Assembly: GCA_037447655.1 (NCBI GenBank)
Contig: JBBHKE010000826.1
Span: forward strand, 31,236-95,235
Source of the DNA: Zygnema cylindricum
Taxonomy: Eukaryota > Streptophyta > Zygnematophyceae > Zygnematales > Zygnemataceae
Reading direction: 5' to 3'
DNA length: 64,000 bases
This document shows positions 1 through 11,600 of this stretch, in pieces; within the stretch, counting starts at the first letter, position 1; each line of letters opens with the position of its first letter. Under the pieces are notes generated by a model. The model was not told the DNA's origin, ran no database searches, and saw only the letters and a list, made by a program, of their open reading frames with translations. The translations under genes were made by a program, and so were the position numbers.

Positions 1-720
1 CAAACCGAAATATAAAGTGCGCACGAAGCGCTTACCAATCAAATCGCGTCTACACGCAAAACTAAATTGTACTAAAGTACTAAACAAACGTATAACCAAA
101 ACCGTACAAAGAACAACCAAACGTACACACCAAACGTACAAACCAAACGACAAATGAACCTGGTCGTTGAAATACCGAATCTACGCGAGACCAAGAATCT
201 GCGAAACGTACAACAACAAAACAAGGACCACACACGCTTGACGTAAAGACAACTAGCCGGCCGCGCGACACACCACGGCGGCCGATTACAATTTTGACGC
301 TAACAACCCCCCTCTCAAACTTGTAATCATTACATCAATCCTAATTTAGGTCTCCCCCTCAATAACACATCATGAGCCGCGGCTTTAGTCAACATATCCG
401 CAGCTTCTTTCAACGTCGAAACGTACAAAAACTCAACCTCTTTCGCAGCGACCAAATCGCGTATGAAATGCCACTGAATCCTGATATGCTTTGTCTTTTT
501 GTGAAAGACAGGATTCTTTACCAACGCCATCGAACTCATACTGTCAAAAAAGATGTTCATACAGCCAATAAAAATCCCCAATTCTCCAAGTAACTCCTTA
601 ATTCAAGTCGACGCTTTAGAAGTGTGACACGCTGCCATATACTTTGCTTCGGTCGAACTTAATGTGACAGTTGATTGAAGTCGCGAACTCCAAGAAAGGT
701 GTGTGAAGTTCTACCGTTTT
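1..720 (-). mobile_element. 3' end of a decayed Ty1/copia retrotransposon
   Basis: On the minus strand the order is RNase H coding remnant (about 720-330), a purine-rich tract (306-316, G-rich on the minus strand) and the start of a 3' LTR (305 down to the window edge). The LTR begins TGTTAGCG on the minus strand, as expected for TG...CA termini. The polypurine tract sits directly against it. The 5' part of the element is missing above about 720, and the far end of the LTR lies outside the window. Its RNase H is close in sequence to that of the copia at 38.4-44.4 kb, but the LTRs differ, so it is a related but distinct family. Confidence 0.8.
330..720 (-). pseudogene. copia RNase H C-terminal remnant
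   Basis: The minus-strand translation carries the copia RNase H signature: SWSSRLQ-like, STEAKYMAA, then [20 protein letters not shown] and LTKA near the end. These are the family's segments that include the SxxEAEY and DN/DS..A..L..NP...KHI motifs. In the paralogue at 39.1-39.5 kb the same stretch reads through, but here a TGA replaces a tryptophan codon near 606, so the frame is broken. The end of the polyprotein (KLGLM then stop at 330-332) is followed after 13 bases by the polypurine tract. No longer functional. Confidence 0.8.
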
Positions 721-2376
721 GCCAAAATAAAAAAGTACATTCAAACACGAACTTAAGTACATGTTAAATAACTAAACATAAACATATAGTTAAACTTACT
801 TTTTTTTTTAAACCCTAAATAAGACGGTTCAACTACAACTAAATTAAACCGATCGGCATTAGGAGTTGAATAAGAGTAAATAACACGAAAATCAATCCTC
901 TTTTAAAAAACCTTTCCTCTAATGATGATTATTGGAGTAGGTTTCAAAGGACAATCATTCGTCAACATCTTCAATAAGCCTAATTTAATCCAATTTCTTT
1001 AAAAGATTATACTACGAGAGCAGTCAACTTTGAGAGCTAATCTTCAATACTAAATTTACTCATAAATTGAATTAATGATTTTGTAACGACAAGGGGCATG
1101 ATGTCCACAACAACAGTGAATCATTAGTAGAATCAATGTTTTTTTCCGCACTGAAAACATCCTTTCTTTGTGCAAAGTGTCTTTTTATTAACCCGAAAAT
1201 TGCGATGAAAAGGTAAGGATGTTACCCTTCAACTGGAAGTGTCCAAACGGGGGTTAAACACTTGTGCAAGGAGAAATGATGATTGATGCATCAAAAAAAT
1301 TAATGACACTATTATTGATTCATGATGTAGTTTTTTTTTTTTTTTTTACCCCTTATTTCCAAAATCTTTATGCAAATCACGTGGCCATATAACCAAAAAT
1401 CATGATAGATTTCTTGGATTACTTCAGACGTTGCCCCTTTTTTTTCCCTATGTACTCGAATGGATCACCAACGCGAGGTTTTGATCAGGCTTCTTGTTGT
1501 TATCGATATTACTATAATTAAACATGAAGAAGGGAAGCCCAAAGGTTTTGTATCTAACAATTACTACCATAAATCTTGCACAACTCTTCATCGAACCAAT
1601 AAATTAGCCTCAATGGACAATAAGAACAACAACCACAACAACTATAGAAAACGATACCAAAAATTAAACCAAGAAAACTTTGTATATGTAAGTGTAAATT
1701 CCCAAAGTTCGACGGAGTACATGGTCTTTCTCTCTTAATTTTTTGTTGATTATAGACAAGCTACACATTTGAGTTATTAATAAGAAAAGGAAAACTAATA
1801 TGATTTTTTTCAAACAAGAAATTGGTAATTTGTTATTCAATCCTAAACAAAAAAGGCACCAACAACCATTGAAGCAAATAAATCAAAACAGAAGAATACA
1901 ACTTTTCCAACAAACATAAATGCTTGCTGATTTTCCAAGCCATTTTTAGCATTTAGCGCCCTTCAGATTTTTGGTAGGTCTCTCTCTTGCTCTCTCACCC
2001 CCCTCAGACAGTCTTCCTTCCACTATCTCCACACAACCCCCTTCTCTCCCCCTTATCCTGCCCCTCTTCCTCCACCTCCTCCACTGTTTTTAGGTAGTCC
2101 AAATGACACTAGAGACATCATTTTTTTAGGTGGTGTTACAACTTTTTCCGAATCGTTTCACCGGAACAATAAAAAGAAATATATTAATTGTAATGCTATT
2201 TAGTCTTCAAAGGAGCAAACAAACTAGGACCGGATCAGTATGATGATCTCAAATAGCACAATTCCAAGAGGATGGTGGCTAGCCCATCTCGACCAAAAAA
2301 CCTTCATTTCTTTGATTTAAAGTAACAACAAACATTACCAAAAGAAATTTTTATGCGCAAATTTTGAGTTGTTCTC
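721..2376. other. 3' flank of the LRR-EGF gene, no gene seen
   Basis: AT-rich sequence between the copia remnant and the stop codon of the LRR-EGF gene. It contains a small pyrimidine-rich patch (about 1978-2087). A 92-codon plus-strand open frame at 1460-1738 has no recognisable domain. The 3' untranslated region of the LRR-EGF gene should lie just below 2377. Confidence 0.6.
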
Positions 2377-2633
2377 CTATTGACCACCGGAATGCTTTCC
2401 AGCTCCAGGAGGATGTTTTCCAACTCCAGGAGGATGTTTTCCGACTCCAGGAGTATGTTTCCCAACTCCAGGAGGATGTTTTCCAACTCCAGGAGGATGT
2501 TTTCCAACTCCAGGAGGATGTTTTCCAACTCCAGGAGGATGTTTTCCAACTCCTGGAGGATGTTTTCCAGCTCCGGGAGGATGTTTTCCGACACCCGGAG
2601 GGTGTTTCCCAACGCCTGGAGGATGTCGCCCTC
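2377..2633 (-). CDS. exon 6: GKHPPGV heptapeptide repeat and C terminus
   Basis: The acceptor TTTTCTACAG lies at 2634 and up; the exon starts with two bases that complete a glycine codon and ends at TAG (2377-2379). It encodes 84 residues as exactly 12 heptads: GRHPPGV, ten of the GKHPPGV type (two ending in A, one with T for P), and a degenerate last one, GKHSGGQ. Differences between repeats fall mostly at third codon positions in this frame (CCT/CCA/CCC/CCG, GGA/GGT/GGC/GGG, CAT/CAC, GTT/GTC). That points to selection on this peptide rather than on the heptads readable in the other frames. The repeat is Gly-, Pro-, His- and Lys-rich, resembling structural wall or matrix proteins in style; I recognise no named family. 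Confidence 0.65.
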
Positions 2634-5600
2634 CTGTAGAAAATTGTGAATAATGTTTAATAAATGAGTCATTTAAAAATACAAAACGTTCAAAAGACGG
2701 CATTCAAAAAGATACAAAATAAATACTTGGAGGAGTAATTACCGCCATCTTTCCAAGGTAGAATGATCTGTAAAATGCCTTGTTCTATACCAAAAAGAAT
2801 GAATGTACTGAACAAGCTTGTGAATGAAATGCAGTTTCTCGAATGATGATTTACACCAATTTATTTAATCAAAATGCCCAACTAGAAAGGCAAATTGCAC
2901 AGAGAGAATGTAACCATTTCAAAAAGAATGAATTTTGTAGGATCATAATAGACAGACCAATGGTATCCCAATAATACACTTTTTGCAAAAAGGATCGTAT
3001 GTTTTTATTTTAATGAGGAATTGGAATTTGGTCTAAGTGCCTATTAGACATGGACGTATTCGTTTTATTGGCAAATACACATTGCGTATAATTGGCACCG
3101 TAAAAACGTATTCAGCTTAGATTTGAAACACAACGAAAAACAAACCCACACGATGTATGCCGAGAAACACGTGGGCAGGAGGAATTGTGTACACTCCCCT
3201 CCTGACTTGTATGGACCATCATAAGTATGGACCATGTCTAGTTTTAGACAAGGATTTTTGGCACCCAGCTAACAAATTTTACGGATTACCACAATTGTTA
3301 ACCTAAGGTGGCCAAGAGCACCCAGATAGGCACATAATTTTTGTGCGCAATATAGCATAGACCATATATTGTCATCCACCATACAGGTTCATCTAAAATT
3401 GTTTAACTACGGTGATAGAACAGTGAACCAAAAAGGGATGTCTTGACACTATTGTTAGAAGTAAGTGAACCGAAAAATTCTGTTCAGTGTGAAAATCGGT
3501 CCGTGGTATGCCTTTGAATAGCTCCCTCAAGATTGACAAGAAAAGTCCAAAATCTTGTGGCATGGTAGAAGTCACACAAAAGTACCTGTTGCAAAAATTT
3601 CAAGGTTATAGACTTTCGAAGTACCTAAACTAATATGTGGACAAAGAATTTGATTGCGTAAAAAAATGATGTTTTGGCAGGTACAAAATATACGAAATTG
3701 TGATCCAACGCAAAATAAAAACAACTGATAATTATTGAGAAATTCAATGGAGCTTTAAAGTCTAAACTAAAAAAACAAGAACAATTTTGGCATATTTGTA
3801 ATACTGGATTTGTTTTAGTGTGTGATGTGGCGAAAATCGAGCCCGAAAAAGTTTTTCCTCACCTGCAGAAGTGAAACGTCGTTTTGCGTGAAACATTTAA
3901 CCTTTTTCTAGTACCCGCTTGGGGAACTCATGATAACACTTGAATTTGCAACCGTCAAAGTATATAATTTTGCATGTAACGACAAAGATTATAGCTGTCC
4001 TAGACAAAAAGTTGGACAGCCTCGACTCCTTGAGTCAATGTTACGCCACAGAGTCTAACTACCAAACCGTAAACGACAAGTTCTGTATTTTAGAGTGCTG
4101 AGAAGTAGATTGACGTACGAGAAGTATCAGTTTTTGGACTTTAGTGGCACAGAACTTACAAGTTATTTGAAAAGGCGTGTCGAATTTTTTGGCCTTTTCA
4201 GTCGGATGGGTCCGTTTCCAACCCTAGAGTTAATAGTGAGAATTCGTTGGCCTACGAACTAGTATTTGACTCAGGACATGTAAAATATACTTGTTGATTC
4301 ATCTCCAAACATATGTCTCACCAATGGATGTGGTGGTATATTTTCTTTTAACATGCTTACAAAAAAGTCCACAGAATAATGCAAAAATAAGACAAAATTA
4401 TCATTCTTTAAATATTGTACAGAGACGACCAATAATATTTTCCAACACAATTTTCTGAGTAGCTAAAAACTTAGTATATACATATAAACATTACATATAA
4501 TATATATACATTTTATATGTCGGATATATAAATATACATCTATACACATACGTATATTGAAACATGTACTCATCAATCTGCTAGCTTTCGAAGATCATGA
4601 CCTCCAAGGGAGCCTAAAACAAGTAAAAATAAACACACAGCTTATCGTCAAGTTCAACAGAAAACCTGATTTTGGCTGATGATTTTTTCTTATTCATCAA
4701 CTGTGCATCTTTAGGAATTCATCTGAGTCAAAAATTAACATTAACATTTATTTTTCTCTTTACCACTATTTTTGTGTATCATTAAGGTTATGTTTTTGAA
4801 AGAACTCACTCAATTTCCTCGGCGGTGGGGCTGATACTGAAATCCAAAAACCAAACACATCAAAGAGTCGATACATAAAGTGAGTTAAAATGGACACATC
4901 CCAAAGCATCTTGATTCAAATCGAGAAACGTCAAAACAAAATCAAATTTTAAAATAAACTTCATCTCTACCACAACTTATTCTTCCCTATGGTTTTGAAC
5001 TAGCAACAAACGATCTTGGAAAATAAACCGATACTTAGACGTTCTAACTCCCATATGGGAAACGAGCAGAAAACAAGTCAAAACCAAAAGACCAATACGG
5101 CTCATTCTGATGGCGTTTATTACTAGCTTAGCTACAAAATAAAATGCCATTAATTGTTCCTATCAAAAAATATCTATGATTTTACATTAATTAACACGAC
5201 TCACCTTTTTTGTTACTGTTTTTGTATGCTTTTCACAAATAGCAATATAAGAGCCTGGAGTTATCCTTCAAAATGGGTATTTTAACACATACATTTTGTG
5301 TCTAAAAATTGTTTTCATTGTAGAAAGAAAAAACAAAAAAAACACAATTCTTTGACAATGCTACTTTAATCTAGAGGTACCATAAGCTTGTATTTGTGGT
5401 AGTCTGTTGAAAATAGGTTTATTGTTAAAGTTTCAATTTCATGCAAAGATTATACCCATTTAAAGAACACGCATGTTAATCAGTTCATATGCAATTAACA
5501 ACAAGAAAATTTCTAATCTTTTATTATTTTCTCTATTTTCCGAATCGAGTGATCTACACGATGAATAGACAGAAGTGCGAGCAAACCTGGAAGAGGTGTC

Positions 5601-8600
5601 GGAGAGACGGGGGGAGGACGCACTGGAGGCAAAGGAGGGGGCTGGACCACTGGAATGGAAGGATTTAGCCAAAAGCAAGGAGGAGGAATATTTAGGACAG
5701 CATCTAAAGAAAATTTTCGAGAGGGATTTGGGAGAGGATTTTGGCGCGGTTTTGGGGGGGTGTTTTGGAGGGGAAGGGAGGAGGTATTTGTGTTATAACA
5801 CGACTGGTTTAGTGCAATGCGTTTAAACATTGATTTTTTTTCAAACAATTTAATTTCATTAAGAAAGGTTATGTTAAAGTAGAGGTACCATAAGCTTGTA
5901 TTTGCGGTTGTTTATTGGAAAACCCTCGGTTTATTGTCAAAGTTTCAGTTTTATGCAGAAATTATGCCCCTTGAAAGAACACACATGTGTATTCTATTCA
6001 ATTTCGATTAACAATAAAAAAAGATATTGTGCCATTTTTTCCTAATTTGAAACCCTTTCTATGCGTTCTTATTTAACATTTTGTTCTTTCCAAAGGTTCA
6101 GGTTTAAGATTGTTTCTCTTCTATGAGTTTTTGTATCAACAAAAACTCTAATTCCGAATGATCAGCTTCTTATGCTTTCACCAATATTGAAGTACCAACC
6201 AACTCTGAGACATGTCTTTATTATTCTGCTATAAAAACAATTGACTTGTATGAAACCATACCTGAATGGCCCAAAAGCAGCCTGTAATTCTTAATTTAAA
6301 AATTCACAATTGGGGTTCCAAAAACAACATCAAACTATCTTTGTTTCAGTCCTCATGTTCACCAATAAGTTTATAAACATATTCAATTAAAATTAGGATC
6401 AAATATTTCATTCATATTTTTAAAATTTTACAGGTGTGATTTGCCATTTAGGTAGATATACATAGCAAATTCAATAAACCAAATTTGTGGCTTATAAGTC
6501 CTTGTGCAATTATCATAATTATAACTTAATTGGCCACAAATAACTGTCGTGCACAATACCACCTTGAATGTCTTATTGAGCATAAATGGTTACGTAAAAA
6601 AAAAAATCAAAAAAGTGAGATCATTTTCATGGAGAAGGCATTTGTTATTGGTGCATATCTTGTCAAAAGAGGTCATACATTTGCAAATGAACTTGCTATC
6701 CTGATTCGTGTATCCTTCATTGCATGCACATGATGTCCCGTTTGTGCCATTGGAACAAATACCGCCTCCCCCACAAGGGCCTCCTAGTTGGGTTGCGTCG
6801 CAAAACGCGTCACACTCGCTTTTACTTCGTTGATCACTTGATGCACACCCGGTTGGGAGGTTTGGGCCGAATAAGCAATTGGTGGATAAGCCTTCACATT
6901 CTGGGCGCCCGTTGACTCTGGCAACCGGTCCGGTGATGTAGTTGTCATCAATGAAACTGCAAATATGGTTTGCCATCGTAAAAGGAAATTACGCGACAAG
7001 CCATCAATATCCATTATAACACGTCTAAAAAAATAAACACGTTTAGAAGGCATCAATCTTGATTCATGTAAAGAAGACATACAAAAGGTGCGGACAACAA
7101 ACCTTTACGTAATTTTATTTGTAGCTTTGCTTATTAAAATATATTTTTACACATGAATTACTCATTTTTTATTTTTAACGATCATTACTTTTAATTATAA
7201 TTATTACTTATTATTATTATAAGTATTTTTGTCATTAAATATTTTTTATTATTTATTATTATTGTTAGTTGGCATTATAGAGATTATTATTGACTAATTC
7301 TAATAGTTACTGTCATTACCTAGTCTATGTGTTCAATATAAAATATTATTATTATTTTTAACCCTATATATTTTTCTTTATTATTGCGGTCAATGACTAT
7401 TATTATAATAGCAATTATATATTTATTCATTCATTTCTGTTTTTACTGTTGTTTATTTATATAGCTATCATTAAATATTATTAATAATCAGCTATCAGCG
7501 TCACTATTTAATGTTATTGTTTGTCCGTATTTTAAATTACTATTATTATTATTACAGATTATTATTGTTAAAATCTACTATTACAGATGATTATTACTCG
7601 TTTGGATTACTAATAAACGTTAGTCGTTTTTGTTTGTTATTTTTTTTTAATAATCATTAGTATTGAGTATTAATAATTATTTCTAAAAACTGTTGTTATC
7701 AGGTCGCGATCATTATACACCTACACTTATTTTCAGTTTTATTATTACTTATAATATCATGATGATTTTATCTATTATTTTATCAATATATATTATTAAT
7801 ATCATACATTGTTATTTTTATTTTTCTTATCTTCCTTGCTATCATTTATTTTTATCATTATATATTATAACTTATTATTTATTACATTTTTTATTATGAA
7901 ATATTGGTATTATTATTATTTACTTTCTATACTATTTGTTGTTATTATTAGGATATCATTATTATTATTTTTTGAAAAAATATTTTTATGTTACTGTTAA
8001 AGTTTGCTGGAACGTTCGGTATTATAATTAATCAATTTTATTAGAATATTAATCAATTGTTTGTTATTGTTAAGATATTTTTTTTGTTATTATTGAGATG
8101 TTTTATTTAGTATTATTAGGATATTAGTTTAATATTATAACTTTACCTGTTTATTTTTGTTTGTTATGAATTTATGTTATTATTATTTGCTGCTATTTTG
8201 ATCGTTATTAGTTTTTATACCTTTAATTATTTATTTCAATTTTTATTTGTTGTTATTTTTATTTAATTTTAAAGATATTTATGTTTTGTTTATAAGATAT
8301 TTATTATTGTTAAGACAATTCTTCATTAGTTTAATAATACATTTTTGTATTATTAGGAAAAAAATACATTATGATTAGCAAACTAAGTTATTTTTAGAAA
8401 TGATTTTTTATTTTTAAGAGGGATAAGTAATGATTATTATTTAGTTGGATAAATAGTACATTTTTATTTACAGTTATATTTTACAGTTGCAGTTGCAGTT
8501 GCAGTTAACAGTTGCAGTTAACAGTTGCAGTTAACAGTTGCAGTTAACAGTTGCAGTTAATAGTTGCAGTTAACAGTTGCAGTTAACAGTTAACAGTTGC

Positions 8601-11600
8601 AGTTAACAGTTGCATTTAACAGTTTACAGCTACAGTTTAAGGTTACAGTTTACAGGTGACAGTGACAGTGACAGTTACAGTTACATTTACATTTACATTT
8701 ACATTTACATTTACAGTTACAGTTACATTTACATTTACATTTACATTTAAATCTATATTTGTTTTTATTTATATTTTTAGTAAAATTACCTCCAGATAGA
8801 AAAGCTATTGGATGTTAATAGGTGTTTAAACTAAAACTAAATCCAAATAATACAATAGAGAGATATAAAGCAAGGTTGGTTGCCAAAGGATATAATCAAA
8901 AGGAGGAAATAGATTATGAAGAAACTTTTTTTCCTGAGATTTCCTTATCAGAATTCTCTTAAGTATAGCTGCTACAGAAGACATGGAAGTACATCAAATG
9001 GACGTAAGACTGCCTTCTTAAATGGGGAGCTCGAGGAAGAAATCTACATGGAACAACCGGAAGGATTTATTGAACAAAGAAAAGAAAGACTTGTATGTAA
9101 ACTGATTAAATCATTGTATGGGTTGAAACAGGCTCCTAGGAGATTGAATGCCAAACAAGATGAATTTTTGACTAAACTAGGATATCAGAGAATTAGTTCA
9201 TATCATTCAGTCTATGTACTAAATCCTGAAGATAAAGGGGTTTTATATATTGCAGTTTATGTAGATGACCTACTAATCATTAGTAAATGTAAGGAACGAA
9301 TTCAAAAACTAAAGAATAATTTAGTAAGGAATTTGATATGAAAGACATTGGAGAAGAAAGATATATTCTAGGACTACAAATGGAAAGAGATAGAGAAAAG
9401 AAAATCATAAAATTGACACAGAAAATGACTATAAAGAATATGTTAAGGAAGTTTAACTTCAATTCATTAACAGTTGTATTACACCTTTGGATACCAAGAG
9501 AGGAAAGGAGAAACAGGAAGACGAAGTAGATGAAAAGGTGAATGTACATTATAGAGAGATTGTAGGAACTCTTATTTACTTCATAAATTGTACTAGGCAA
9601 GACATAGCAGTTGCAGTAGGAATACTCAGCAGAAGTTTGCAGGATCCTAGAAAGTCTGACTGGAATAAAGCCAAGAGAGTTTTAAGATATCTTATCGGAA
9701 CAACAAATTTATGGTTACACTTGGGAGGAGATTCAATCAACATTCACACTTGGAGCGATGCAAGTCATGGAGACGACATCACCAGGAAATCAACTTTTGG
9801 ATACATTTTGAAGATTGGACAAGGAACTTGCTGCTGGGGTAGTAAACTTCAAAAGGTCACAGCTCAATCAACAATGGAATCTTGAATTCTTGGCAGTTAG
9901 CATGGCAGCAAAAGAAATCATTTAGGTAAAAGCCTTTTTACAAGAATTAGGATGGATGCACTATGGATCTCAATTTTATACTGTGACAATCAAGCCGCCA
10001 TAGCTGTAGCTTACAATCATAAACACCATTTCAAAAGTAAACATATTGACATCAGACTCAACTTCACTCGGCTTCGTTAGAGAGAACATACAGAACAGAG
10101 TAATCAAAATGATTACTCAAAATGCAGCATGTGTCAGACACACAAATGGTAGCTCACATGATGACTAAGGCACTACCAGGTCCTAAGTTACCAGGTCCTA
10201 AGTTACAGTTTTGCAGATCAGAAAGTAAATTACTCTTGCTAAAAAAAATGTATCAAGGATAAAAAGTTTTTGGGAGTAGATCCTTTGATTCTTATGAAGC
10301 ACATATAGAAGGGAGTACACAGATAGAAGTTAAAGGGAGTATTGGATTATAGCTTCAATCTGTATGACTTTTGGTGGTTAGTCACTTCGTCGCTAAATAT
10401 TTAGAGATGACATTTTTCTGTCACTAGTACCTAGCGATAACATTTTCTCATCGCTAGTATGTAGAGATGAACGTTACTGGTCCCTGAGACAAAATTGTTA
10501 CCACGGAAATTACGAAACTACGGACGTCAACAAATATCTATCGAATACCTTCAAAAATATGCCACGTTGGATATTTTTCAAAAGTATGACACGTCAAATT
10601 TAAAAGAACAACATCAATGCAAAGCATAATCACAATGAAAAAGTACCGCAGGAAATATGAACTTGAGATAGTACTCGGAAAATTTGGTGTAACCTAGTTG
10701 AACGTCGAAATTTGAATTCTTGATTTCAAACTTAGGAAAACTCAAATTTCTTAGTGTACAAAATTTAATTTTTCAATCCGATGTAGCTTAATTCGTTATG
10801 TTAGAGGAGGAACTGCGTTAGTTTACGAAGTATATAATTTCTATTGTAGGAAGTAAAAATGATATCAGATTAGTTAACATTGTATGTTTACATTCTTTAC
10901 TTTTAAAGAAATTTTATTTGCTTTGAGTTTTGTGTGTAAGTCTGAATGTGAATATTGAAGTGTAAATCTGATCAAGTATAATCTGAGTTTTTCAGAAGGT
11001 TATTATGGTCAGAAGAGAAGTAATTATCTGAATGTTAGTAAGATAAATTGCCTTCAAGGTGTGACATCTGATTTTTTAAAGCAGGAAGTCTTTAATAGAT
11101 TTCAGGGGGACAGGTTGTGTGTCCAAGGTGTGTGTCAGTTTAAAGTTGAGACTAAGTTAACACAAGTCAAGATAATTTTAAGGTAATCTGTTTGTAAGGA
11201 ATTTGTGAGAGTGTTGCTTAGGCAGTTTAAGGTTGCTTAGCTGTAAGTGATCAGGGTTCGGGTTCGGGTTCGGGTTCGGGTTCGGGTTCGGGTTCGGGTT
11301 CGGGTTCGGGTTCGGGTTCCGGTTCGGGTTCGGATTCGAGTACGGGTTCGCATTCGCATTCGCGTTCAGGTTCCCATTCGCATTCGAATTCGCATTCGCA
11401 TTCGCATTCGGATTCGGATTCGGATTCGGATTCGCATTTGCATGCGCATGCGCATGCGCATGCGCATGCGCATGCGCATTCGCATTCGCATTCGCATTCG
11501 CATTCGCATTCGTATTTGTATTTATATTTATATTTATGTTTGTATTTGTATTTGTATTTGTATATATATTTTTTATTGTATTTATTATTATTATCATGTT

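Noticed and set aside
1460-1738. 92-codon plus-strand frame
   Set aside because: Asn/Lys-rich composition typical of AT-rich non-coding DNA; no domain.
2304-2672. Leu/Ile heptads (ENILLEL, FQLQEDV) suggesting a coiled-coil protein
   Set aside because: They are other-frame readings of the 21-bp repeat. Differences between units change these peptides but are mostly silent in the GKHPPGV frame.
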